A stretch of DNA of 29,430 nucleotides from Neelides folsomi (Eukaryota > Arthropoda > Collembola > Neelipleona > Neelidae): positions 1 through 29,430 of the forward strand of contig JAQGBZ010000584.1 of the NCBI GenBank assembly GCA_034687125.1, given 5' to 3'. Both the position numbers and the translations under genes were made by a program. The notes under the pieces were generated by a model. It did no database searches. It saw only the letters and a program-made list of their open reading frames with translations, and was not told the origin of the DNA. How positions within the stretch are numbered: position 1 is the first letter of the stretch; every line of letters begins with the position of its first letter. This document shows, in pieces, positions 8,973-20,347 of the stretch.

Positions 8973-10247
8973 CGCTTGAACGAGTTCTTTAGATTGTCGC
9001 GATGTGATTTTGATGACCAATCCCGTAAGTTCTTCAATGAATGTAGGATCTTGTACAAGCCGTTCTCTGTTGGGCTCGCTCTTGATGCAGATGTTCCTGA
9101 TGAGCTTAAGTGTAACAATTTGAAGAGTTTCAGGTGATGTATCCCTGAAATGAAATGAGAGAGAAAGTTTGAAAAGAAATGAAAATAAATCTATTTATGA
9201 GACCTCCCAGGGTCCCTTCAATTGGTGAGAACCAGAACTTTGTTCAAATCCATTTTTACTTCAGTTTACTTCTTATCAAAAACTTTTTCTTTTTTAAGTC
9301 CTCAGGTATGAAAAAGGATCTTGTTAGTTTTACGTGTTATGCATAGCAATGAATCAATATAATATACAAGTAGGAAAGAGGAGTAGGTTAGGTTATTTAA
9401 CGTAACGTAATTTAACATTAAAAGTAAGTTTAGATAAAAAGTAAACTACGTAGGCTATAATATAAATTTATACTATATGAAGTATAAAATCCTATCTGAC
9501 CGATATATCAAATTTTATGATGATTTTTGTATTAAGAAGGAATTGGTTGGACTTTAGTGATAAGTATATTTGATGTATAGGAGAATTTTTTCATGTATGG
9601 TGATTTTTATTACTCTAAGGATTGGTCAATCATGTGAAATCCTTTATCATCGATAATTTCAGGGTAACCAGGCGTGAGAACGTGAAGAAGGTCCATAGTC
9701 AGCTCTCGGAATTCGCTCGCCACTGGTCTGAAATTTTGAATGAGAAAGGACAGTGAAAGGAATCAAGTTGGAATTCCCAATTCAATTTTCACTTTTGGGA
9801 TGGAAAGAGTTGTAAAATTTCATATTTGCACTTCAAAAAATATATTTCCCCTTGGCCCAAATTGAATGAAGGGTGTAAAAGGGACAGAATGAATATTTAC
9901 TATTGGAGTAAAAGATTGAATACGTCATGAGGCGAAAATCTGCAGTTCCAGGGCCAGCAACACACAATCGGGTCCAAACGCTGACAATGGTGCAATAGGC
10001 GTCAGAGTCCAAAGCTTCTTGTCTCTTCTGTGGCCTCCTTTTTTATGGCTGTCTTCAGATTTCTAATTTTTCACGAAGAGTTATTGGATTGGGAACTACT
10101 TCATTCAGAATTGCCTGAATAAAAACCAAGAGTTTTATATTTATATTTAATATGGTTTAAACCAATATACTATCTGTAATGTAAGAGATTTTGCATTCAA
10201 TTGTTTTTGACAAATACCTTTATTTCATTGATGAAAGCAGATGCCAT
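8973..10247 (-). CDS. Putative Armadillo-like protein, ataxin-10-like (partial model)
   Basis: Candidate minus-strand exons are 10247-10218 (MASAFINEIK), 10027-9924, 9727-9669 and 9144-8973. The first three join in frame and read MASAFINEIK, then EALDSDAYCTIVSVWTRLC and PVASEFRELTMDLLHVLTPG. The last exon has a clean TTTCAG acceptor and reads ETLQIVTLKLIRNICI followed by KSEPNRERLVQDPTFIEELT. This resembles the N-terminal armadillo region of ataxin-10, where human has LQLITECFRCLRNACIE. Ataxin-10 is a cytoplasmic scaffold linked to neurite growth and cilia. The exon 3 donor (phase 1) does not fit the frame needed in exon 4 (phase 2), so either a small exon is missed or the locus carries a frameshift. 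The conserved C-terminal ataxin-10 domain was not found downstream. Treat exon 4 as fairly secure and the rest as tentative. Confidence 0.42.
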
Positions 10248-12334
10248 ATTTTTAATTTATAATAAATTTCTGAAAGCTTAAATAAATGTAAAATAACGAT
10301 TGTTTGATAAAACCCTATCTATACCATGCATCAAATACAAAAAAATAAAAATCTTTTTTATGAAATAATTAATTAAAAGTCAAAAGAGTTGATCAAATCT
10401 AAAGCATCTGTTTCTAAAGAGCCAATTCTATCCAGAATCATAAAAATAGTCATTTTTATGGGACTACAACTATGATATTATCATCATTCATCAAACACTA
10501 TGATTTTTTAATATTATCTTGTTATATATACTTAAAAGTGTTTATATTGAAATATCACGCATCTCATGCGTGAGAAATTGGAAAGTTCTCATAAAGGAAA
10601 ATGAGAAAATAATTTTGGCACACAAATTAAATGATAAAACTTTGTATGTGTATTATTTTACATCGTAAATATTTATCATTATCATCAACGGTTCGTTTAA
10701 TCAATTTATTATTTAGTACTACGTTCAATTTCAAACTAAAATAAGATTTACGTTAAATACATTTTTTTATTTAATGTATATTAGACCTATATAATTTTTT
10801 ATTAAACTAATTCTCGGAAAATAAAATTCCTATTCATTAACCAAGGATAAGATAAATATATAATTATATAACTTATGATGATAAAAACTAACATGAATAT
10901 TATGAACTTTGTAAAGAGTTATTTATAATAAGTTAATAAGGTAGCACCTTACTATTTTTCACTCTACTAATTTTAGTTGGCTGGTTCATAAACGTAAGTA
11001 CTCATGTAAAGAAAATCAAGTATTTTTAACAATTTATTTTATTAACGTTCGTAATTGAATAGTTGTATTGTAAGTTGTAACATCGAAACTATTTTTAAAT
11101 TTTTATCCAAGAATTTGTGAAAATTAAAAGAAATTAATGGCTTCAAATTATAAAAAATTTAAATTCATTTTGATCTTATTTTGCCAACTTTTCCTAATTG
11201 TCGTATCTGACGATAGCAAGGTTTGATTTCTTTCTTACTTTAACTATTTTCATTTTAATTTAGTTAATAAAATTGTATTAAGAGTGAAATAAGAGGGAAA
11301 TTCGAAGGCGCAAATTTTAAAATATCTGTCATTTTCTTTGAATTGGTGGCGCTTTACTTGGACTTTGACTTTTCCTTGGAGCTTAAAGGTATTAAAGGTT
11401 TGTATATCATAAAGATGTAAATACATAGATGGTCAAAAGGATAAAGTTAATAAAGTGTGGATTTTTGAATAGATTATCAGAGAAAATCAATATTGTTGAA
11501 TATATGAGAGTTTTCCATTCTCGCACAAAGCACTCAAGTTTACAAAACAGTGTCTTCAATATTTTCTCATATCTAAAAATTAAGAGCGTAACGGGAACAA
11601 AAGTCGCTTTTGTGTCATTCCATCTTTTCACATGCAACTTCAGATAGTGCTAAATAAACTTACTTTATACATCGAATTTATAAGTATAGACGATACATAA
11701 ATATCTTAGGTTTATGGTAATATCTTCGAGATGTTCAGTTTGTTACTTTATATGATATACAATGTTCGCCTATCGGTGTACATAAGCTTAATAAATAGGA
11801 TGAAAATTTTAGGTAACCCAAATTTTTAGTTTTCTACACAGGTGTAGGTGCATGACGCATATTAATGGTCGTGAAGTTGAGTAGGGACGGGAGAGATAGA
11901 TCGAATGTGTCCATTGAACCAACAGGGCAAAAACAAGGCCTTTCCATTTATTGACTTGTTAAAATGCGGCTCAAATTCATTCGCACGGGGAAAGGAAGAG
12001 GAAGTGGAAGTTCTTTATTTAAAGAGGAAATTAATAAATTAAAATATTTAAGTCAGTGAAAGTGTCTCCTTCGATTAGTATGTTGAAATAATAGCCATCG
12101 GGGTTCTTTGAACATTTCATTAAATCTCTCCTTTCGCTCATTGCAATAAAACTCGACTTTCCTCCTCGGCTCGAATTTGAGATTTGGGAGAGATTTGAGT
12201 GGTGAGACTTTAGTGGGGCGAATATTGTGTTTGAATGTGGAACCCGAGAACAGTAATGACATGAAAGGAAGGGAATTTCTTCCCCGTGGTCCTTTTCTCT
12301 TTAAAACTCCTTTCCTCTACCCGAGACGGCGGAG
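10248..12334. other. AT-rich intergenic region
   Basis: This is about 2 kb between the divergent minus-strand gene and LRRC49. It contains a perfect 8-bp-arm hairpin at 10555-10573, a possible signal-peptide exon at 11137-11220, and otherwise short open frames on both strands with no coding character. It probably holds the promoters of both flanking genes, but no specific sites can be named. Confidence 0.4.
11137..11220 (+). CDS. Possible signal-peptide exon of a small secreted protein
   Basis: An ATG at 11137 opens 28 codons. Residues MASNYKKFKF are followed by ILILFCQLFLIVVSD, which has the layout of a secretion signal: basic start, hydrophobic core, then a polar end. A GT follows directly at 11221, and a T-rich stretch ending in TTTAG lies 40 nt on. 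A further open block (SEIRGKFEGANF onward, about 11283-11391) could be a second exon. No family is recognised and the downstream exons are uncertain. Confidence 0.25.
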
Positions 12335-12454
12335 ATGAATTTGAATAGACGAGGTCGAGCCAAGACGGCAGCGACCGCAACAACTTTGAAAGGACCAAGG
12401 TGGGATAAAGAGCAGCGAGCCTTGAATTTATTCACTTCAACCTCATCACCTCAG
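12335..12454 (+). CDS. Possible upstream first coding exon of LRRC49
   Basis: An ATG at 12335 opens a GC-richer frame (MNLNRRGRAKTAATATTLKG, then PRWDKEQRALNLFTS) ending CCTCAG followed by GCAGGT. If that GC is used as a donor (phase 0), it joins in frame to the TTTACAG acceptor at 12765 inside the LRRC49 frame. A normal GT donor at 12459 would give the wrong phase. The alternative is that translation simply starts at the ATG at 12733. Confidence 0.25.
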
Positions 12455-12732
12455 GCAGGTGTTTCATCTACCCACTTAAACATTACACATTAGCACCCGC
12501 GTTTACGCCTTCCTTAAAATTTAATGAGAATAATGGAAATTTCAGCTCTTTTTCCTTATTCGCAAGTATAGTAGAAAAATAATAGTTCCATGCTTTTATT
12601 CATAATACTCACCATGTAATATGTATACTTATTATTTAGAATTACTAGTACAAGTATGTATTACATATATGCTTGATCTTGTTTGCTTTTCAATTCTGTG
12701 GAATCTTCATGCTTTTTGATCCAATTTAAATA

Positions 12733-15700
12733 ATGTTGAACTTTTCCCGTTTGGAATATTTACAGGAGCGGGAATGGTTTTCCGCGACTCTCCCTGTGCC
12801 AAAAAGCAGCCAGAGTGCCAAAAGGTTCGTGGCCAAACCCGCTCCTTCTCTCATCAATTTATCAGCCAATTTGCCCTCAAGTTCTGGTCAGTTGTTGAGG
12901 GACGTAAAGCTCCTGCGAACCTCCACTTCCAAATTAAAAGGGATGACAAGAGTTGGATTAGTTCATGGGTTTCTTCCTCCGCCTTTTTCCATTTTATCTC
13001 CAAGTTCTCCTTCGGCCCATCTCGTCCTCCCAAGGACCTTTCCCAAAAAGCGAAATCTCTGCACCAAGAAATGCATTCCGACAAATCCAAATAACATTAC
13101 GAGCTACGAGTCTAATACGAAAATGTCTGAGCGGAAGTGTGAGAAGTTTGAGGAAATTGACGGGAGCAGAAGCCCAAGCCAAGAAGGCCATATTACAAAT
13201 GTGTCCCTTGAGAGGAGGAAAAAAAGATGGAAGAAACAGGGCAGTAGGGAAAAGACAGAAGAAGAAATTCGCCCAATCGTGGGCCGAGCGACTGTCTCCG
13301 ATCTGAGTATCAATAAACTTGGGAAAGAAATGGGTGAGCGAATGCAGGTGAGTCGAAGTGAGGAAGAGAAAAGGAAAAATCCCGAGTCCATTCGCATGGA
13401 CAAACTTGGCCTCAAGATGTTCCCTATCATTGGACCAGGCGAAGGGAACCTGAAACTCATCTCCCTTCAGCATAATTTAATTAGTCGCGTTGACGGCCTG
13501 CCACAGGCTTTCAATCACTTACTCGTACTCGACCTGTATGACAACAAAATGGAAAGGATGAGCGGACTCGGAACTTTGTCATCACTCCGGGTTCTGCTTT
13601 TGGGAAAAAATCGGTAAGAATTTGTAAAAATTCGGGGTTTTTATCAAAATTCGGAGTTTTTATCAAAATTCGTCTGAAGTTTGAGAAAAATTTGCGAAAA
13701 TTGTTAAAAATTTATTGAAACGGGTTCTTAAAAAATATTGGAAATTCTGTGATGGTTGTAATAGAAAGGAGATAAATATTTCTCACACTCCTGGAGATTT
13801 ACAACGAAAGGGAAGCTATTGGGAAAAGGATAGATTTTTATCTTTATGTATCACAAGCTGTTATGATAAAAAGGCTATGTGATTTATTCCACTCTTCATT
13901 CCCATGCAGGGCGCGAATTAAATCAATTCCATTATTCACAAAATCACAAATGGAAGAAATAAATTAAAATAATGCCATTTGATGATTCCCATTTGGATAG
14001 TAATGGAGGCTTCTTTTCCTAATTTAGATTCAACAATTTGACACAAAAGCCTTTAAAATATTCCCCTTCAAAAAAGACAATGATTTTGAGCAAAGAAGTC
14101 ATAAAGTAAATTATATGAAATTATAACCAACTACAATTTACATACTTTATTAGTCATAAATATACCATATACAAATACAGTGGCTTTATGAATACAATAC
14201 TATTTACTATTTACATTGTTATACTCACAGTCAGTATATGTATACAATACATATTATTTATGATATATTGTCACATTTATCTTTATTTTCTTTATATTAG
14301 TTTATATGTGAAAATAAAGGAAAGGAAAATGAGTGAAATAATGTATGGAAAGTGTTTGAAATGAAATGGTAATCTGTGCAGAAATGTTTGGAGTATAGCG
14401 ATGACCCTGGTAGTGGAATTGATGGACAAATGGATTTCATTTCCATTAGCACACATTCATCTAGTTGATGTCCACAATGCCCTACATTCCCCTTGAAGGA
14501 ATGGGGGAAACTAATCAAGACAAGGCAGACAATGATTTATGACCGCCGTCTAAATCCGACGGGACAGACTTGTAAAATAAAGGAAACGGTGAAATGGTGA
14601 TGGAAATGGGATTTTGCGGGGAACACTTTTGAGATCTCTCCTTTCTTCAAGGGCTGAATCCCTTTGTTGGCGGCAGCGGAAATGAAATGACTGGTTTCTC
14701 TGTAGAATCCGGCGGATCGAGGGATTAGACGGACTAAAACGACTTGAAGTGTTGGACTTGCATGGGAATCAGCTGCGTTACGTCGATAACTTGGGCTCAC
14801 TCTCGGCACTTCGCGTCCTCAATTTAGCAGGAAACCTTCTGAGGAACATCCGGAACTTGGGGCCCTATGGACTCGCTTCCCTCAATGAGCTCAATCTCAA
14901 GAGAAATCGGATTCGGAACTTGGATGGGCTTCAAAAAGCCCCGCACCTCAAAAAGCTACTCCTTGCCAATAATGAAATCTCGAGGTACAATAATGACCCG
15001 GGTTAATCAACTACATTGTCAGTCTTCACAGCTTCCACTTTAATTTACTATCACCATTCATTACCATACATCTGGAATTAAACTTTTCTTGCCAACTTTT
15101 ATACATTTCCTTATACATAAGTTTTTTCCTAATATGAAAGTACATGCAATTTTTATATGTTACACAACATGTTACTTTTGCATTTTATTGAATAGATTCG
15201 TTTAAAAATTCAATAGCAATCACAAATGTTTGTACATAATTTAAATATGTTAAAGTTTAACTTTTAAATTGAGATTGAAATTATTAATAGAAAACTACTG
15301 TTTAAACTGAATATCAATTACAAATTTTGTCAGACTTTTCTTTGCTTGTTTGATAAAAATTTAATTCGCTGCTTTTAAATGAAAATATTAGCTTTGACAT
15401 TCCTTTTTGCAAGACAAACATTATTGATTGAAACCCAATTTGTTCAAGAACAATTTTATGGAAAAATCTTGTATTTTTTCTCAATTTAACCAAAAATATT
15501 ACGTTGTCAAATTCTAATTCGTAAATTCATAATATGTACAGGGTGGGCCATAATTATCTTTCTATTTTATGCGGTTGTTTATTTAAATAAGAAAGATACC
15601 CACCTTGCATGTATATATAAAGATTATATTTTTATTTTTATTATTTCATTTGTTACAGCTTTTCTGCCCTCAATGGATTGAAAAAATTGTTTCAACTTCA

Positions 15701-18700
15701 AGAGTTGCTCTTGGAGCAGAATCCTCTTTGTGGTTCCATGGATTACCAAAGTCAAGTTCTGACTGTTCTCCCTCTCCTCGAGACTTTAGATCGATGCCCA
15801 ATAAACGACCAGATGAGATTAGATGCGAAAATATGGGCTCGACGGCGAGTGTCCGAGGAGGAAGAAAAACGAAAAGAACGTGCAAGACTCCGAACAGCTC
15901 CCACTTTCTTGGGCTCCCGTGAGGAAATCATTTACGAGGCCCGTCGACGGTGGGAATCGGTCAAAAACTTTGTAAAAAACACGAGCTCCAAACCTCATCC
16001 TACAGGAAGAGAAGAAGAAGAGAAAGACGTGGAGGGAGTTGAGATCTTTCCCCCTTCCAATTCCCCAACACTTTCCCACCGAGAAGAAGAATGTGAAGGA
16101 GGGATTCTGTCCGACCCCCCCACCCACGTCTTTCATATGATTGATGATCTTTCTCCTCAACCTCGTGTCAATAGCAATAAAACCAATTTTCCCTCTCTGT
16201 CTCCTCCTGCTGTTGGTGGCGGAAATAAAAAACAAACGTCAGTCGACCAACATGACCAGACCCCCGAAAAATCTTCCAAAAATAATAACATTGATTCTCC
16301 GCTTCCACAATTATTGCCCAGTGGAACAAGAAAAGAAATTGAAAGTGAAGCCGAAATTAGTCTTAATGAATGTCAAAATGCGGGAGCATTGAATGAACCT
16401 CAAACCAATGATTTAATTGAACCTGAAGTAAATCAAACAATTGAAGGTGAAATTGAGGTAAATAATAAAATTGAAGGTGAAATTCCTCATAGAGCTATTA
16501 CAACTATTACTCCAGGAGAGATCATAAAAAACGAAGAGGGGAAAATTGAAAAAATGAGTGAAGATCATTATGGAAGTTTTATATCCAAAGATGTGAGTTT
16601 TATCCCGAGCGATGTGAGTAGACCGATGACTAAAATTGCCATCGTTCGACCTGTGGTGAGAGCACCTTGTGAACGAATCAGCTCGGCCGTTTCCTCCGCT
16701 CTGGGACGTGGGCTGAGGGATATTCAAATAAAAGAACAAGATGAAAAGGGAAGTTGTGAATGCATAGAGAAAGTTGGACAAATTGCCCAAAGTTTTCTTA
16801 CTCAATTCGGGAGGGAAACGGGCGAGGAAACCGTGTTTGAAGTTGAGGAAGAGACCATTGAGGAGGATTGTTACGAGGTCCAATTAGGAGTCAAAATACC
16901 TCCACCTCAACTTACAGCTATGGGAAGTGAGGAACAATTCAGAGAAAAAACCCAAGAGGAACCTCAGCCCAACATACAAAAACTCAACATAGAAAAATTG
17001 AACATAGAGCAAAAGATAGAACAATTTAAGATAGAACAGAACATGGAAAAGATAGAACAACTAAACACGGAAAAGATGAAACCAGAGAATGCAAATTCCG
17101 AGCATGAGAAAGGAATCTCTTTGGGAAGGATCTCACAGGGAAGAATAGAAAAGTACTCGGAGAAGTCTTCAGAGAAGTGTTCAGAGAAAGAAAAGAATGA
17201 AGGAAGTAAGAAAGAAAGAAAAGCGTCTCTTGGGAGATCATCCACCCGTCGTTTGTCGGCTGTTGGTCGAAGTGCATCAACATCTCTTCCCCCCACTCAC
17301 CCCGAAACGGGGAATTGGAGTGAATTTGACAATGGCGGTTTCCCCATTTCCCCAATCCCCAATTTGAGTCAGAGGGAGAGTGAAGGGGGGAATAATGAAA
17401 GTTGCTTTAACTCCAAAAGAAGGAACAAGTTATCATGTTTAAGAAATCTCAAGAGTGCGAGCCTTGATGTGCCTTTTACTTCTTCTGCCTCTGACAGCTC
17501 AGAGGAAGAAACCGACCAGAGTCACAGAACAACCAAAAAACAAACTCTTCCTGCATTGAAAGGACGAACAAAAGTAAGACTGCACTTTTCATACTTTCCC
17601 TTACGCAACTTACGCCAATTCTTAAACTATCATTCAATTGGCTTATACTTATATACAGATGTAAACTCACAAGTACAGATATATTCTTACTTATATTCTT
17701 ACTTATAATCTTACACCAAAAAGAACTTTTGAGGATGAGGATTGAGAGATATAGGGAATGTAATAAATGTATGTTATAAAATATATCAAAAGGGGTTAAA
17801 ACTTCTCTTTCCACTTCACACCTTTATGCCCTTTTCCACTCTAACTTTCCTCTCAAAACGAACAAGGTTTCCTTTTTGCTCATCTCACTTTAATCTAATT
17901 TTCTAAAAGAATAAATTCTTTTTTCCCCGGAATTCTTCATGGGTGGTTCTGATTTGGGAAATCAGGGAAGTTGGAGGAAATGAATTTGACTTTATTTCAC
18001 ATTTGTTTCAGCGTGGTGGGGAAAGGAGTTCAGCAAGAAATATATCCAACAACACGACAGCGGTCACGCCGCGGAGACCGCAAACAACCAGAGGATTTGA
18101 AAGAGGAAGATTATTAAAGAGATCGGATTCTCTGGCCCAGTTAGAAACAACCCCGGCATTGCCGATTAAAAAACAAGGAGCGGATTATTTAGTGGAGATT
18201 GATGGAAAAACACTCAATGTTTATGGCCAAGGAGCACTCAAGCATACACTTACGGTTTATTAATAAATTAATTAATCATTACAACTTTAAATAATTTAAC
18301 AGTATAAAGTAAGTTAATTAAAAATATTATTTTATTAATTATTAAAATTGCTTTATTTAAATAATTAATTAAAATTTACTTTAAAGTTATCAACTTGTAA
18401 TAATAGAGAAATGTTTTATTGTTCAGAATCAGGCCCAATCCGTGAAACAAGATTATTGTATTATTAACTCAAACTTTTCAATGAAAGCGAATTGAGAGAA
18501 AGCTTATGCTTTTTCGTATGATATAATTTAAATAGAAAAGACTTGTTGTTAGTTTCAGGAATTCATTTTATAAAGGAGGATTAGTGCTAAATGAAAATTC
18601 CAACAGATGATGAAATTTTGAGGTTTCTGGAAAGGGTTTCTGGAAAGGGAAAGGGTTATTAAATAAGTTATTTATTTAAGATTAAAATTTAATATTCCAT

Positions 18701-20347
18701 GACCAAGGGAGAAATGAGTTGTTTGATAAGTGTAAATGTTGTATTACTTACATTTGGAACCTGATCCCAGTCCATTCCTCGCATGTTTCTAATAAGTGTT
18801 TGATTCAACAGGGATTTTCCTGTGGAACAACAGGAAATGTGAGCAGTGTAAAATTCCACTATATCTCTTATGACAGCATCATTCCATTCTTCGGGAAGCT
18901 GAGACAGATTTATCCCTCCCTCGAGCACTTCCAGTTTCGGTGAGTCCACACATCCATCCGCAAATCCACAGAAATATACATACGAGCAATGCAAATATAA
19001 TACTGTACATGGGAATGTACAGTCATCCCAATCTCCCCATCCATATTTAACAACTTGAGGCTTCGATGACAAACTGAGCTGACTTGGTAGTGACAAATTA
19101 CTTGAGAATCAGTATCCCATATTTATCCAGATAAGGTCCTGGGTGACAAATGAGGCAAGGATCAACTCCAAACCCCCTTCATGTTTCGACCCTCAGCCTA
19201 CATTTCTCATTTGTCAAAAATATGAACTTGGATACAATTTATAAATTCATATTTATATATTATGTAAATATAATATATTTTGTAGTAGCAGTGCATATAT
19301 GAATTATATGATACGTTAACTTTTTCTACTAGTTGTAATATTTTAACTTAATGTGTTATATTGATACAATTTCTCATTCATAGTGCGAATAACTTGTCAA
19401 AGTTATCCCAACTCAATTCCCTCGCAGACCTGCAAGGACTCTCGTCTTTACAAATTGCCAAAGAAGGAAATCCCATAGTTCTTAAAGACCTTTGGGTGAG
19501 CTATGCCGCATATAGATTGTCTCATTGGGGACTTCAGACAATCAACGGGAAAGAGGTTGGAAATATTGCTGACATTCAATTTACAAACCTATCTAAATTG
19601 AAGTTTGACAACTTTTCCTTTTATACAATTTCATTAGATTTCTTCGGAATACCGAGGTGGAACTTTGTCTCCTGAAGTGAAAGTATTTGAGTCGCTGGGA
19701 TATTTGGCACTTTCGTGTCTTCCCCAATCAGCTTTGACACCTTTGGCTAAAAGAATTCACATGCTTCATTGTTTCTGTTGTTGTTCGCCTTCAAGCTCTT
19801 CGGATGATTCAGGTTTGATTTATTCAATAAATAAAAATCGGCGGATCTCCGAAAATTCTAATGTATAACATTTAACAATTTGTTTACATAATATAAGCTA
19901 TATTTAAAAGAATGTTTGGATTTTTAGGGAGACGAAAAAACGGAGTGAGTGAATCTCCAAGAAGCATTTGTAACTCATGGGACGATGATCCAGTATTACT
20001 TGATGTTATTGGCAAAGAAGCACTCATTTATACACCAGCAGAAGTAAAATTTTAAAAGGCTTTTATTTAACTTTTATTTAAACTTGTTTTATGATGAATT
20101 AAATAACGAATGTAATTCTCTTTCCAAGGACCAGGCTATATTAAATTCAAAAAAAGAAGTACCAGAAAAAATCATCGAATCTGGATGTAAGATTTTAAAG
20201 AAACTCGATTTATTGGAAAAAACCTGGCCTGTTATAATGCAAGAAGTCATTCAAAATATTCTCATGGATTACCTGTTTATGGATAATTACACAAAAAAGG
20301 AACTGAAGAAGCTCAAAAACATAGCTCTAATTACCAAAAAAACTTAA
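12733..20347 (+). CDS. LRRC49: LRRC49 (tubulin polyglutamylase complex subunit) orthologue
   Basis: Exons are 12733-13613, 14706-14984, 15659-17573, 18012-18254, 18812-18939, 19384-19555, 19638-19812, 19928-20043 and 20087-20347. All phases agree, giving about 1389 residues. Leucine-rich repeats start near residue 236 (SLQHNLISRVDGL, LLVLDLYDNKMERMSGLG, VLDLHGNQLRYVDNLG) and end near 440. They match human LRRC49 (SLDLYDNQIEEISGL, VLDLHGNQITKIENI). The C-terminal half also matches: YLVEIDGKTLNVYGQGALK, QLNSLADLQGL, EGNPIVLKDLW, YRLSHWGLQTINGKE and the final helix EKTWPVIMQEV. LRRC49 scaffolds the TTLL1 polyglutamylase complex that adds glutamates to tubulin in cilia and neurons. The protein is about twice human length because of the long exon 3. 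The last intron (20044-20086) ends in TG instead of AG. The start is uncertain; see the candidate exon at 12335. Confidence 0.88.
13614..14705 (+). other. LRRC49 intron 1
   Basis: The intron has a consensus donor (CG then GTAAGA) and acceptor (CTCTGTAG). It splits a leucine-rich repeat between AAT-CG and A-ATC. It contains a two-copy tandem repeat at 13631-13668. Open frames at 14297-14518 and 14537-14809 on the minus strand show no domain. Confidence 0.6.
13631..13668 (+). repeat. Two tandem copies of a 19-bp unit
   Basis: The unit TTCGGGGTTTTTATCAAAA is followed directly by a copy with one change. A partial third start (TTCG) follows. It lies near the 5' end of LRRC49 intron 1. Confidence 0.75.
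14985..15658 (+). other. LRRC49 intron 2
   Basis: AT-rich intron with donor AG then GTACAA and acceptor TTTGTTACAG. It carries a short mariner-like inverted-repeat remnant at 15538-15610. Confidence 0.6.
15538..15610. mobile_element. Very short TA-flanked inverted-repeat remnant
   Basis: The left end CAGGGTGGGCC with ATCTTTCT mirrors the right end AGAAAGATACCCACCTTG. TA lies on both sides. The left end resembles Tc1/mariner terminal repeats. At about 70 bp it is a deletion remnant or a tiny MITE inside LRRC49 intron 2. Confidence 0.55.
16970..17090 (+). repeat. Coding low-complexity repeat in LRRC49 exon 3
   Basis: Degenerate repeats of roughly AA(C/G)ATAGAACAA encode a run such as KLNIEKLNIEQKIEQ and NMEKIEQLNTEKM. 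The pattern is hydrophobic-charged and periodic, compatible with a coiled coil. It lies within the long acidic insertion absent from human LRRC49. Confidence 0.7.

Noticed and set aside
11407..11647. Overlapping open frames on both strands
   Set aside because: Mutual shadows in AT-rich DNA; neither has a recognisable domain or clear start context.
12854..13473. Several long open frames on both strands opposite or beside LRRC49 exon 1
   Set aside because: Shadows of the GC-richer coding exon. Only the frame from 12733 runs into the leucine-rich repeats and a proper donor.
14297..14809. Minus-strand frames and a plus-strand coding-like stretch (YSDDPGSGIDGQMDFIS)
   Set aside because: They lie within LRRC49 intron 1, and the flanking exons join perfectly without them. 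No domain is recognised.
15819..17355. Minus-strand open frames under LRRC49 exon 3
   Set aside because: Phenylalanine/serine-rich shadows of an acidic, glutamate-rich coding strand.
18689..19096. 135-codon minus-strand open frame
   Set aside because: Shadow of LRRC49 exon 18812-18939 plus intron. The plus strand matches LRRC49 (IPFFGKLRQIYPSLEHF).
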